Below, piece after piece: positions 44,677 through 53,727 of a stretch of 64,000 nt of DNA; position 1 is the first letter of the stretch, and every line of letters starts with the position of its first letter. The stretch comes from Taibaiella chishuiensis. GTDB taxonomy: Bacteria > Bacteroidota > Bacteroidia > Chitinophagales > Chitinophagaceae. The translations under genes were made by a program, and so were the position numbers. The notes beneath the pieces are model-generated. The model was not told the DNA's origin, searched no databases, and saw nothing but the letters and a program-made list of their open reading frames with translations. The stretch is taken from NCBI RefSeq assembly GCF_003014535.1, contig NZ_PYGD01000001.1, positions 1-64,000 of the forward strand, given 5' to 3'.

Positions 44677-46173
44677 GTGCGTACATACTTCTTTTCCTTT
44701 TTATTTTTGATTACCGCCTACCCCCTCTTTGCCCGGGAAACCAGCCCGAAAAGAGAGCTGCGCGCAGCATGGATCGCCACCGTCAGCAATATCGATTGGC
44801 CATCCAGGCAAGGCTTGTCGGCACAGCAGCAGCAGCAGGAATTTATCAACCATCTTAATTTCCTGCAGGGTTGCGGGTTCAATGCAGTAGTGGTACAAGT
44901 GCGCCCGGCGGCCGATGCCTTTTATGCGTCGCCTTACGAACCCTGGAGCAAATACCTCTCCGGCAAACAGGGCCAGCCGCCCTTTCCCAAATACGACCCG
45001 CTGGAATTTATGATCAGCGAATGCCATAAGCGGAATATGGAATTTCATGCCTGGTTCAACCCCTTCCGCGCCCTGGTGGCCAGCAACAGCAATCCCAACC
45101 CTGCCGATCACGCCACGCGTACGCATCCCGACTGGATCATCCATTACGGCGGCAAATCTTATTTCGACCCCGGCAATCCCGAAGCCCGCGAATATGTACT
45201 CAAAGTGATCCTGGATGTGGTGAGCCGTTACGACGTGGATGCCATCCATATCGACGATTATTTTTACCCTTACCCGGTAGGCGGTATGACCTTCCCGGAC
45301 CAGGGCAGCTATGCCAAATACAATACGGGCATGAGCCGCGACGATTGGCGCCGTAACAACGTAAACCTGTTCATCTCCCAATTGAACATGATCGTGAAGA
45401 AAGAGAAATCCTGGGTGAAGTTCGGCGTAAGTCCTTTCGGCATCTGGCGCAACGACAGTAAAGATCCGCGCGGTTCGGCTACGAGAGGCACCAGCTGTTA
45501 CGACGACCTGTACTCTGATGTAAAACTGTGGGCCGAAAAAAAATGGGTGGACTACCTGGCGCCGCAGCTCTACTGGGAGCGCGGGCACCGCGTAGCAGCC
45601 TACGATGTATTGCTGCCCTGGTGGAAAGAAAATATAGCGCAACGCCAGTTGTTTATAGGCCTGGGCATATACCGCATGGTCAATGCCAAAACCTACCCCT
45701 GGAACAGTCCTAACGAAATACTGGCCGAAATGCAGGCTGCGCGGGCCGTTCATGCCAACGGCTTTATTTTCTACAGCGCATCGAGCTTCAATAAGATAAA
45801 ACCGGCGCTGGCCGATAGCCTGCGCCTCAGCTATTTCGGCAATATCGCCATCCCGCCCGCTACCCCCTGGCTGGATAATACGCCGCCTGCGGCGCCAACG
45901 GTAACGGTTATCTCCTCGGCGCAGGGCAATTTTGTACGCTGGGAGCAAAACAATACTGCCAACGAGCCTTTGCGCTACCTGGTATACCGCTTCGAACTAA
46001 ACGAGAAGACCGACCTGACCAATTCGTCGAAGATACTGGCGCTGACCCGCAGCAAGTCGTTTACCGACAAAGACTATGATGCCGCTAAGAGTTACCGGTA
46101 CGTAGTTACCGCACTGGACCGGCTCTGGAACGAAAGTGACCCGAGTAATATCGCCGCTTCCTCCACAGACTGA
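44677..46173 (+). CDS. Secreted GH10-like (GHL10) glycosyl hydrolase
   Basis: A 498-residue protein starting GTG at 44677 (MRTYFFSFLFLITAYPLFA signal peptide). The catalytic-like domain is about 25-395: RAAWIATVSNIDWPS, FNAVVVQVRPAADAFY, AWFNPFRA, DAIHIDDYFYP and VKFGVSPFGIWRN are typical of the GHL10/PF02638 TIM-barrel family. The C-terminal region (about 400-495) looks like a fibronectin type III domain. Acidic residues in IHIDDYF are plausible catalytic residues, but the substrate is unknown. A perfect -7 element stands upstream. It is followed by tdk on the same strand. Confidence 0.88.
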   Translation: MRTYFFSFLFLITAYPLFARETSPKRELRAAWIATVSNIDWPSRQGLSAQQQQQEFINHLNFLQGCGFNAVVVQVRPAADAFYASPYEPWSKYLSGKQGQPPFPKYDPLEFMISECHKRNMEFHAWFNPFRALVASNSNPNPADHATRTHPDWIIHYGGKSYFDPGNPEAREYVLKVILDVVSRYDVDAIHIDDYFYPYPVGGMTFPDQGSYAKYNTGMSRDDWRRNNVNLFISQLNMIVKKEKSWVKFGVSPFGIWRNDSKDPRGSATRGTSCYDDLYSDVKLWAEKKWVDYLAPQLYWERGHRVAAYDVLLPWWKENIAQRQLFIGLGIYRMVNAKTYPWNSPNEILAEMQAARAVHANGFIFYSASSFNKIKPALADSLRLSYFGNIAIPPATPWLDNTPPAAPTVTVISSAQGNFVRWEQNNTANEPLRYLVYRFELNEKTDLTNSSKILALTRSKSFTDKDYDAAKSYRYVVTALDRLWNESDPSNIAASSTD

Positions 46174-46237
46174 TGCCTGCTTCCCGCGAAAATCCTTTTA
46201 AAAGAAAAGGATTAAAATTCGTTTATTTTGTACCCTG

Positions 46238-46807
46238 ATGTTTATTGAACCTTTCAAATCGAATAATAGTGCCGGCTGGATCGAAGTGATCTGCGGGTCT
46301 ATGTTTTCCGGTAAAACGGAAGAATTGATCCGCCGCCTGAAACGCGCGCAGATCGCTAACCAGCATGTGGAAATTTTTAAACCGGCTGTAGATGTCCGTT
46401 ATCATGAAACCGATGTGGTATCGCATGATGAAAACCGGATACGGTCTACCCCCGTTACCGCTTCGCAGAATATACTGCTGCTCGCCGAAGATGCCGCCGT
46501 GATCGGCATTGATGAAGCGCAGTTTTTTGACGACGAATTACCCAATGTAGCCGATACCCTGGCGCAGAAAGGCGTGCGCGTAATCGTGGCAGGCCTGGAT
46601 ATGAACTTCCAGGGACAACCCTTTGGCCCGGTGCCCGCCTTGCTGGCCAAGGCCGATTATATTACCAAGCTGCACGCCATTTGCGTGGTATGCGGCAATA
46701 TTGCCAGCTACTCTTATCGCCTGTCGCCCGAAACCTCGCAGGTAGTACTGGGCGAAAAGAACAAGTACGAGCCCCGCTGCAGGCGGTGTTACCATATGCA
46801 TGATTAA
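46238..46807 (+). CDS. tdk: Thymidine kinase (type II)
   Basis: A 189-residue enzyme phosphorylating thymidine to dTMP in the salvage route. The P-loop is [13 protein letters not shown], and a Mg/catalytic Glu-containing segment IGIDEAQFF is present. The C-terminal zinc site is formed by CVVCGNIAS and CRRCYH. Length fits the family. It is followed 36 bp later by ruvB on the same strand. Confidence 0.95.
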   Translation: MFIEPFKSNNSAGWIEVICGSMFSGKTEELIRRLKRAQIANQHVEIFKPAVDVRYHETDVVSHDENRIRSTPVTASQNILLLAEDAAVIGIDEAQFFDDELPNVADTLAQKGVRVIVAGLDMNFQGQPFGPVPALLAKADYITKLHAICVVCGNIASYSYRLSPETSQVVLGEKNKYEPRCRRCYHMHD

Positions 46808-46843
46808 CACCCGGCACAGCACAAAATACCTTAATTTTAGTAC

Positions 46844-47872
46844 ATGGAATCATCTGATCTTCGCCCCAAAGGCAACCTGAGCCCGACAGAGAGAGAGTAC
46901 GAGAACAGCATCCGGCCCCAGTCGATCGAAGATTTTTCGGGCCAGCCCCAGCTTATCGAAAACCTGCGTGTATTTATAAAAGCGGCAAATATGCGTGGAG
47001 AAGCATTGGACCATGTGCTCTTTCACGGACCTCCCGGCCTCGGCAAAACAACGCTGTCGCGCATTGTAGCCAACGAGCTGGGCGTAGCCATCAAAGAGAC
47101 CAGCGGCCCTGTGCTCGACAAACCCGGCGACCTGGCCGGCCTGCTGACCAATCTCGAAGAACGGAATGTATTGTTCATCGATGAGATACACCGGCTGAAC
47201 GTAGTGGTGGAGGAATACCTCTACGCCGCCATGGAAGATTACAAGATCGACCTGATGATCGAAAGCGGCCCCAATGCCCGGTCCATACAGATCAACCTCA
47301 GTCCCTTCACCCTCATTGGCGCCACTACCCGCTCGGGCCTGCTTACGGCGCCGCTGTTATCCCGCTTCGGTATTAAATCGCGGCTGGATTATTATAATGC
47401 AGAAGTATTGCAGCGCATCGTAATGCGTGCTGCCGGCCTGTTGCAGGTAAGAATCACCTCGGAGGCCGCTGCCGAAATTGCCCGCCGCAGCAGGGGCACC
47501 CCCAGGATCGCCAACGGGCTGCTGCGCCGTATGCGCGACTTCGCACAGGTACTGGGCAACGGCGTTATCGACCTGGGTATTACCGAACACAGCCTCAAGG
47601 CCCTTAACGTGGATGCCAGCGGGCTCGACGATATGGACAACCGCATCCTGGCTACCCTGATCGAGAAGTTTAAAGGCGGGCCGGTAGGCATCAGCAATAT
47701 CGCCACGGCGGTGGGCGAAGAGGCCGGAACCATTGAAGAGGTGTACGAGCCCTTCCTGATCCAGGAAGGTTATATCGTACGGACACCGAGGGGCCGCGAG
47801 GCCACCGAAAAGTCGTACCGCCACCTGGGCAAGGACCGTGGCCCGCAGGGTATGGTCCAGGTATTATTTTAA
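46844..47872 (+). CDS. ruvB: Holliday junction branch migration helicase RuvB
   Basis: A 342-residue AAA+ motor that drives branch migration of Holliday junctions with RuvA. Walker A is GPPGLGKTT, Walker B FIDEIHRL, sensor 1 GATTRSG, and the C-terminal winged-helix has [17 protein letters not shown]. Length and motifs are standard. A terminator follows at 47900. Confidence 0.97.
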   Translation: MESSDLRPKGNLSPTEREYENSIRPQSIEDFSGQPQLIENLRVFIKAANMRGEALDHVLFHGPPGLGKTTLSRIVANELGVAIKETSGPVLDKPGDLAGLLTNLEERNVLFIDEIHRLNVVVEEYLYAAMEDYKIDLMIESGPNARSIQINLSPFTLIGATTRSGLLTAPLLSRFGIKSRLDYYNAEVLQRIVMRAAGLLQVRITSEAAAEIARRSRGTPRIANGLLRRMRDFAQVLGNGVIDLGITEHSLKALNVDASGLDDMDNRILATLIEKFKGGPVGISNIATAVGEEAGTIEEVYEPFLIQEGYIVRTPRGREATEKSYRHLGKDRGPQGMVQVLF

Positions 47873-47899
47873 CCTACACCAATCATTATTCCGATTTCA

Positions 47900-47930
47900 G
47901 AAGTCATCTCTACCGGGATGACTTTTTTTT
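47900..47930 (+). terminator. Terminator of ruvB
   Basis: An 8-bp stem AAGTCATC/GATGACTT with an 8-nt loop followed by eight T. Confidence 0.88.
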
Positions 47931-48085
47931 ATCCTGCCGGCAGGGCAATCTCCTCAAAAGTGCAATTCACACTAATTCCCGCACTGCTTACCTAACTATT
48001 TTGTATTTTGTTGCATGAAATGCTATCCGGGAATGATGCGCCTGTTTGTATATCCCGGATAATCCGTTACAAAAAACACCCGACC

Positions 48086-48871
48086 ATGTTTGCTAAAATT
48101 AAGATGACCTGTGCCCTGCTCCTGTTATTGTCCGGCTTCGCAACCCGCGCACAACCCGTATTTTCCATTACGACCACACCCGTCGACTCGACGACTATGG
48201 GCACTCCCCAGTATACGAGCGTCCTCGAAGTCGTTACCTATCTCGTTAACCAAACGGCTATACCCCGGAAATTAAAATGGCAGTTAATTACCGGTACTTC
48301 ATCATTTGCCCCCGACTGGGAACTTATGGGCGTTGCGGATAATTACCTGGTGCGTGCGCCCGGGCCGCAAAGCCCCTTGGTGAACCACGTTATTATGGAA
48401 ACCGATACGATCCAGCCCGGCGATTCTTCCATACTCAAACTCCTCGTATGGGTGCCGGATACTTCGCCCAATGGCAGCAACGGTATTTTTAAGATCAGGG
48501 TATTTGACAGCCTGCCGACCCAGGTCGACACGGCGGTATTCAGAATTTGCAAAGGCGTAGGTTGTATTTACCCGCCGATCTATGGTCCGGGGGGCGGTGG
48601 TAATACCGCCACTCCCGATATTACAAAAGGCGCAGTTGCTTTTTCCCTGTATCCTAACCCGGCCACCGGCAAAGTATACATCCGGCTGCCGGATGGTAAG
48701 GTACTGGCAGGCGCTATACGGGCAGAGGTATATGATTATACGGGCCGCCTGTTGTTGCAACAAAACGCAGGCGCCGCGATAGACCTGGAACATATACGCC
48801 CGGGTATGTACCTGGTTCGCTTATACCAGGGCGATCAGTACCTGGGCTGCCGTAAATTAAACAAACAGTAA
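48086..48871 (+). CDS. Small secreted protein with T9SS type A sorting domain
   Basis: Start at 48086 (MFAKIKMTCALLLLLSGFATRAQ signal peptide). The 261-residue product has a beta-sandwich N-terminal domain (about 25-150) of unknown kind, a Gly-rich linker GPGGGGNTATP, and a type A sorting domain (about 185-261) with FSLYPNPATGKVYI, VYDYTGRLLL and PGMYLVRL. It should be exported by T9SS. I do not recognise the N-terminal family. It is convergent with gldH across a strong terminator. Confidence 0.82.
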   Translation: MFAKIKMTCALLLLLSGFATRAQPVFSITTTPVDSTTMGTPQYTSVLEVVTYLVNQTAIPRKLKWQLITGTSSFAPDWELMGVADNYLVRAPGPQSPLVNHVIMETDTIQPGDSSILKLLVWVPDTSPNGSNGIFKIRVFDSLPTQVDTAVFRICKGVGCIYPPIYGPGGGGNTATPDITKGAVAFSLYPNPATGKVYIRLPDGKVLAGAIRAEVYDYTGRLLLQQNAGAAIDLEHIRPGMYLVRLYQGDQYLGCRKLNKQ

Positions 48872-48885
48872 ACAGTTTTGCAAAC

Positions 48886-48924
48886 AAGAAGGCCTGTACA
48901 TCATGTGTACAGGCCTTCTTGTTT
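48886..48924. terminator. Bidirectional terminator
   Basis: A perfect 15-bp stem (48886-48900 with 48906-48920) and 5-nt loop TCATG, between convergent genes. The T tract on the + side is weak. Confidence 0.85.
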
Positions 48925-48942
48925 ATCGTTCTTTATCGTTGT

Positions 48943-49425
48943 CTATTCTGCCCTGCGTTCTATATTCAGCCCCACGTTCAGCACCGAGGGCAAAGGATCT
49001 TCACGCATGATCTGTTCGATGCGGATATGATATACACCGGGCTTTTTGAATTGCGGCGCCATAGCAGGGGCCAGGGCCACTTTGTGCTCCCAGATGCCGC
49101 CCATACCCCGTCCCAGCCATTTGCCTTCGGCATCGGCCAGGCCGATCTCGGCCCGCGACATATGCCGGAACGTACTGTCGCCCGGGCCTTTTACATTAAG
49201 CCGGATCCAGAGATTGGCATTCGGGTAAGCCTCATCGTGGCGCACCAGGAAGTAAAAGGCATAGGGGGAAACGGTATCGGTGATATTGATACTGAATTCA
49301 GGCTGGAAGCTGCTTTTCCAGGCAGCCTTGGGTATGCCTTCCTGTTTCTGGTAATAAGGCGATTTGATACCGCAGGATGCAGCGGCCAGCAAAAGGCAGA
49401 AAAGCGTAAGCGTACGTAGTTTCAT
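48943..49425 (-). CDS. gldH: Gliding motility lipoprotein GldH
   Basis: Start at 49425 (MKLRTLTLFCLLLAAASC). The 160-residue product has a lipobox AAASC and the GldH pattern (YPNANLWIRLNV, then DAEGKWLGRGMGGIWEHKV). In Flavobacterium GldH is needed for gliding and is linked to the T9SS machinery. It follows the YicC endoribonuclease gene by 37 bp, and together with the upstream methyltransferase gene it may form an operon. Its presence agrees with the several T9SS substrates in this window. Confidence 0.9.
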   Translation of the reverse strand: MKLRTLTLFCLLLAAASCGIKSPYYQKQEGIPKAAWKSSFQPEFSINITDTVSPYAFYFLVRHDEAYPNANLWIRLNVKGPGDSTFRHMSRAEIGLADAEGKWLGRGMGGIWEHKVALAPAMAPQFKKPGVYHIRIEQIMREDPLPSVLNVGLNIERRAE

Positions 49426-49462
49426 TCCCTGTTTTAAATAAGTATGATCGGTATTCGCAAAA

Positions 49463-50353
49463 TTAGAGCACATTCAGGACTTGTTCTTTGGCTTTTTCCA
49501 GGCCGTCTTTCATATTCACCACAATCTTCTGGATATCGGCATCGTTGGCTTTGGAACCCAGGGTATTGATCTCGCGGCCTACTTCCTGCAATACGAAGCC
49601 CAGTTTTTTACCGGCGCCGTTGTCGTCGCCCTGTGCGGCCAGGTCGGTAAAGTAAGCGCAATGCGTGCGCAGGCGTTGTTTTTCTTCGGAGAAGTCGATC
49701 TTTTCGATATAAAAGATCAGTTCCTGTTCGAGCCGGTTGATGTCGATCCGTTCTTTTTCCATCCACTCCTGCAGCGAACCGTTGATGCGCTGGCGGATAC
49801 GGTCGATACGGGCCGGTTCGTATTGCTCTACTTGTTTCAGCAGGGTCTCGATATTGGTAATGTTCATGAGCAGGTCCTGCGCTATGGCCTTACCTTCCTC
49901 TGCGCGGTGCTGCATCAGCTGTTCTGCCGCTTCATTGATCAGTTTCCTGATGGCCATCCATTCCGCTTCGGGCAGGCTGTCGCTTTCGGCGGCCACCACT
50001 TCGGGCATCCGCATCAGGGTGGTCATGATCTGGTCGGGGCGGGCGCCGAACTCCAGCTGCAGGTCATCTGCAATCGCCATCATCGCATTGTAGTAATAGC
50101 GGGCCAGCTCGGTATTGACCTGCATGGGTTTGGCGGCGCCATCCTGCTTGATGGTTACCGTAAGATCGACCGTACCTCTTTTCAGGATACGCATCAGGTC
50201 GTTACGGATATCGGCTTCGTATGCTTTAAGCAAAGGCGTAAACCGGTTGTTCAGTTCGAATTGTTTCCCGTTAAGCGACTTTATCTCTACCGTTACCTGG
50301 CGACTGCCGGCTGTTCCCTCTGCACGGCCATAGCCGGTCATCGAATATATCAT
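49463..50353 (-). CDS. YicC/YloC-family endoribonuclease
   Basis: A 296-residue protein starting MIYSMTGYGRAEG, a signature of this family. E. coli YicC is an RNase that cleaves sRNA such as RyhB; a general role in RNA turnover is expected. Helical middle (about 140-240), then the C-terminal DUF1732-like segment (GKKLGFVLQEVGREINTLGSKAND). It stands in a row with the methyltransferase (39 bp upstream) and gldH (37 bp downstream). Confidence 0.92.
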   Translation of the reverse strand: MIYSMTGYGRAEGTAGSRQVTVEIKSLNGKQFELNNRFTPLLKAYEADIRNDLMRILKRGTVDLTVTIKQDGAAKPMQVNTELARYYYNAMMAIADDLQLEFGARPDQIMTTLMRMPEVVAAESDSLPEAEWMAIRKLINEAAEQLMQHRAEEGKAIAQDLLMNITNIETLLKQVEQYEPARIDRIRQRINGSLQEWMEKERIDINRLEQELIFYIEKIDFSEEKQRLRTHCAYFTDLAAQGDDNGAGKKLGFVLQEVGREINTLGSKANDADIQKIVVNMKDGLEKAKEQVLNVL

Positions 50354-50392
50354 GTGCTCTGTTTAGTTTGTTCCGAAAAACGAAAGTATCTA

Positions 50393-51421
50393 TTATTTCT
50401 TTTCGGCGATAATATAAATGAAGGCCGTGGTCTTCAGACCCGCCTTATCCCCCAGCAGTTTGCCCACTGTATTCATAACTTTACCTACGGTGTTTTTCAG
50501 CCCGCTTTTGTTGTGGGTATCCCAAAAGGCCGGGATAACGGACACCTTGTACCCCTTAGGGCCGATTATCTTTTGATAGTCGCTTACGGGAATGATATGC
50601 TCCGACCATAATCCGTTGGAGGGATCGCAGGTATTGGAGTAATGCAATCCCGGATCGGGCAAGGTATTATGGGTTGCGTACTGGTCGATGGCCTTGTCCA
50701 GGTCGTGCATGGCCAGGCCCCGCGTAGCTGCGGCCAGTTGCTCCTGCTGCGCTTCGGTAATGCCCGGCAGCCGCTTACGGATAAGCGCTTTACGCTGTGG
50801 CAGGAAGGTCAGTTCGGCTTTGCGGTGCAGCCTTTTATGAAAGACCAGCATGGCCGGGTTGTGGAAATTGGCCGTGGTAGAAAAGTAAATAAGCGCCTCT
50901 GGCTGCCCCTTGGCCATATCGCCGTAAAAGTCGTCGAGATCGTAAATGTGCTCGACTACGTTACGGCTGAGGATAATGTCGCATTCTATATGCTTGTCGC
51001 GCAATACGCGGATGGTTTCTTTATGATCGCCGGTAATAAATAGAGAAATGGGAATAGCCAGGTACTCGGCCATTACCCTTGCGCCTTCGGTCATTTCGGG
51101 TATGATATCGTTATACACCACCGTTTTACAACCGATCATACTGGCCAGCAGGAACAGGCTACCCATGCCTGCACCGTAATCCATGATCACCAGTTCGGAA
51201 ACCGGTTTATTTTTCAGCTTGATGGAACGGTAGAGCAATTCTGCAGCGGTTTGCACCGAAAAGAACTTGCGGTCGTTATGCCTTCCTTCGTAGTAGTCGC
51301 GGGCCAGGTCCGGGAAGGGCAGGGTATCGACCGGGAGCGTCGATATTTTATGATACAGGATGCGTGCTTGCGCCTCGATAAGCAGGGCCAGTTCATCTTC
51401 CTGCTTTAAAAATTTATCCAT
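50393..51421 (-). CDS. SAM-dependent methyltransferase-like protein
   Basis: Start at 51421 (MDKFLKQEDELALLIEAQ). The 342-residue product has a class I methyltransferase motif ELVIMDYGAGMGSLFLLAS near residue 75-95, an acidic VVYNDI and CDIILSRNVVEHIYD. It has extra N-terminal and C-terminal regions without recognised motifs. The substrate is unknown; no glycan cluster is adjacent. It heads the run towards yicC and gldH. Confidence 0.75.
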   Translation of the reverse strand: MDKFLKQEDELALLIEAQARILYHKISTLPVDTLPFPDLARDYYEGRHNDRKFFSVQTAAELLYRSIKLKNKPVSELVIMDYGAGMGSLFLLASMIGCKTVVYNDIIPEMTEGARVMAEYLAIPISLFITGDHKETIRVLRDKHIECDIILSRNVVEHIYDLDDFYGDMAKGQPEALIYFSTTANFHNPAMLVFHKRLHRKAELTFLPQRKALIRKRLPGITEAQQEQLAAATRGLAMHDLDKAIDQYATHNTLPDPGLHYSNTCDPSNGLWSEHIIPVSDYQKIIGPKGYKVSVIPAFWDTHNKSGLKNTVGKVMNTVGKLLGDKAGLKTTAFIYIIAEKK

Positions 51422-51572
51422 GACTTTAAAAATAGAGCGCAATATAACTAAATAAGCGCCCATTTCGGGAACCCGTCCCCATGTTTCTAAAATTAGCGTT
51501 AAAGTAAAAGCATTTCCCTGATATCCAATTCAATAAATTCATAGCTTTACTGATTCAAAAACACAGCCATTT

Positions 51573-52415
51573 ATGAATCTGAAATCTCTTGCCGTAACCA
51601 GCGCGTCTGTGGCCCTGCTGGCCCTGACTGCCTGTAACAATGGCGGCTCCAATACTACCGAAGCACCTACCGATACTACTGCAGCCCAGCAACCCGCTGC
51701 ACCTGCCGGTCCCATCACCATCAAACCGGTAGCGGGCTCACCCGAATTCCCGGATGCACAGCTCGGTATTAAAAACGTAAAAGCAGAACTGCAGGGCTCC
51801 GACTCGGTAAAGATCACCATCGACTATGATGTAAAGAATTACGAACTGAAGAGCCAGACCAGCGATGCCGGCACCAAAGCATGTAACAACTCCAAAGACG
51901 GCCAGCACATCCACTTTATCCTGGACAACCAGCCCTATACCGCGCTGTACGAGCCTACACGCACCTTTACTGTGGCCGTTAAATCGGAGCACTACCTGAT
52001 GTCGTTCCTGTCGCGCTCCTACCACGAATCCATCAAAACGCCGAAAGCCGGTGTACTGTACCATTTTTCCGTAGACGAAAAAGGTAAACTGAGCAAACTC
52101 GAAATTCCGAAAACACCAATGATCTTCTACAGCCGCCCTAAAGGCGAGTATGTAGGCCAGGACACCAAAAACCTGCTGCTTGATTTCTATGTGTATAACA
52201 CGACGCTGGGCGCAGACGCCAGCAAAGTAAAAGTAGACGTAAACGGCACAACTTTTGATATTGATAAATGGCAGCCTTACTTTATCGAAAACGCGCCTAT
52301 GGGCGATGTAACCGTTAAGGTACAGCTGACCGACAAAGACGGCAAGGCCATCGAAGGCGTAAATACTTCGGTAAGCCGCAGCGTTAAGCTGGCCGCCCAG
52401 GAGCCTGTAAAATAA
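51573..52415 (+). CDS. Putative lipoprotein of unknown function
   Basis: A 280-residue protein with lipobox LALTAC21 and an Ala/Thr/Pro-rich linker of about 25 residues, then a beta-rich domain (about 55-150: ELQGSDSVKITIDYDVKNY, HIHFILDNQPYTALYEP) and a second beta domain (about 155-275). The His-rich spot QHIHF is not a known motif that I recognise. Probably located in the outer membrane, facing the periplasm or surface. A terminator at 52440 separates it from the LysM gene. Confidence 0.75.
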   Translation: MNLKSLAVTSASVALLALTACNNGGSNTTEAPTDTTAAQQPAAPAGPITIKPVAGSPEFPDAQLGIKNVKAELQGSDSVKITIDYDVKNYELKSQTSDAGTKACNNSKDGQHIHFILDNQPYTALYEPTRTFTVAVKSEHYLMSFLSRSYHESIKTPKAGVLYHFSVDEKGKLSKLEIPKTPMIFYSRPKGEYVGQDTKNLLLDFYVYNTTLGADASKVKVDVNGTTFDIDKWQPYFIENAPMGDVTVKVQLTDKDGKAIEGVNTSVSRSVKLAAQEPVK

Positions 52416-52439
52416 TGCTTCTCATCGTTAAACATACTG

Positions 52440-52479
52440 CGGTTGGGGTGTTACATACAGGCACCTCAACCGTTTTTTT
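52440..52479 (+). terminator. Rho-independent terminator
   Basis: An 11-bp stem CGGTTGGGGTG/CACCTCAACCG (one G-U pair) with a 10-nt loop, followed by seven T. Confidence 0.88.
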
Positions 52480-52482
52480 ATT

Positions 52483-53445
52483 ATGACCAGACACTACCTG
52501 CTTTCCGCATTGCTCCTGCTCTTATTCTTTGTGCCGGCAAAGGCCCAGGATACCCTATGGGTACAGCAGCAGGACAACAAGCCCTACCTATCGCACAGGG
52601 TCCGGAGGGGCGAAAACCTGTTCCTGTTGTCGCGGCGTTATTCCGTACCGCCCGCCGTACTGGCCGACGTCAACGATGTCAACTACCAGGACGGGCTCGT
52701 AGCCGGCTCGCGCTTCCGGGTACCGATAGACAAGTACAACTATATCCGCATCGAAAGTATGGTAGACAGCAGGGCGCTGTACTACCGGGCAGAGCCGGAG
52801 GATAACCTGCATAGCATAAGCCGTATGTTTAACGTATCGCAGGGCACCATACAACGCTGGAATCATATGCAGGACGCCGACGTAACCGGCGGCGACGTAT
52901 TGCTGGTAGGCTGGATCGCCTACGACAAATCGCAGCAACCATTTATAACCGCAACGGCCGCTGCCGCCGATACCCCTGTGGGCAGGGACACCAAATCTAC
53001 CAATGTAAAAACGCTGCCCACCGTAAAAACCGGGAAACCCGTACCCGCCCCCGTACCGGTGCCGCTGAACAAACCGGTAAACGACAGTGCCGGCAAAGCG
53101 ACAGCCATATCCACGCCGGAAGAAGAGGAAAGCCATGCGCTTGCCCGCCAGTTTAAGGAGGAGGACCAGGGCGGTCCCGTAACGGAAGAGTCGGGAGCGG
53201 CCGTGTTCTATACGCTGAAAAGCGCGGCAGCAGGCGTTTACTACGCCTTTCACAACAGCGCCCGCAAAGGCTCTGTAATCAAGGTGCTGAACCCGGCAAG
53301 CAACAAAATGATCTACGCAAAAGTGATCGGTCCCCTGCCCCAGCTTAAGGAATACCACAATGCCGTTCTGGGGCTCAGCAGCAATGCGATGAAGACCCTG
53401 GGAGCACGCGACCGGCGCATGTTCTGCAAGCTGAAATACCGGTAA
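52483..53445 (+). CDS. Secreted LysM-domain protein with RlpA-like C-terminus
   Basis: A 320-residue protein: signal peptide (about 1-21); two LysM modules (about 36-85: HRVRRGENLFLLSRRYSV; about 98-145: YRAEPEDNLHSISRMFNV); a Pro/Val-rich linker (about 155-225); and a C-terminal beta domain (about 240-320) that resembles the double-psi barrel of RlpA-type proteins (GVYYAFHNSARKGSVIKVLN). The LysM modules bind peptidoglycan. No catalytic residue is certain. Confidence 0.85.
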   Translation: MTRHYLLSALLLLLFFVPAKAQDTLWVQQQDNKPYLSHRVRRGENLFLLSRRYSVPPAVLADVNDVNYQDGLVAGSRFRVPIDKYNYIRIESMVDSRALYYRAEPEDNLHSISRMFNVSQGTIQRWNHMQDADVTGGDVLLVGWIAYDKSQQPFITATAAAADTPVGRDTKSTNVKTLPTVKTGKPVPAPVPVPLNKPVNDSAGKATAISTPEEEESHALARQFKEEDQGGPVTEESGAAVFYTLKSAAAGVYYAFHNSARKGSVIKVLNPASNKMIYAKVIGPLPQLKEYHNAVLGLSSNAMKTLGARDRRMFCKLKYR

Positions 53446-53518
53446 AATACGGCCCGGACGGCCTGCGCAGGAATTTAAAAAAAATATAACCGTTTTTACT
53501 TTTTATCACAAATTCCCG

Positions 53519-53526
53519 TACTTTTG
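53519..53526 (+). promoter_or_regulatory. -7 promoter element TACTTTTG of tRNA-Leu
   Basis: A perfect TAnnTTTG, 18 bp before the tRNA, with a T-rich -33-like stretch around 53493. Confidence 0.65.
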
Positions 53527-53543
53527 CAATCCTTTTTGGAATA

Positions 53544-53625
53544 GCGGGTGTGGTGAAATTGGTAGACACGCTAGACTTAGGATCTAGTGCTGCGAGGCTT
53601 GGGGGTTCGAGTCCCTCCACCCGCA
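53544..53625 (+). tRNA. tRNA-Leu (anticodon UAG)
   Basis: An 82-nt cloverleaf. Acceptor GCGGGTG pairs with CACCCGC; D-arm with GGTAGAC; anticodon stem CTAGA/TCTAG with loop CTTAGGA gives anticodon TAG (UAG). A class II variable arm of about 14 nt is present. The T-arm contains TTCGAGT. The CCA end is not encoded. It lies between the LysM gene and tig, with its own promoter and terminator. Confidence 0.96.
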
Positions 53626-53637
53626 CAACGATGAAAA

Positions 53638-53660
53638 ATCCCCGCGACAGCGGGGTTTTC
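53638..53660 (+). terminator. Terminator of tRNA-Leu
   Basis: A 6-bp stem CCCCGC/GCGGGG with loop GACA, followed by four T; the start of tig lies 68 bp further on. Confidence 0.82.
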
Positions 53661-53727
53661 CGTTTTCAACGAAGAGATATACTAATTAGCAATATAGCAA
53701 GATAACCTTTTAAAAAATACAAAAACT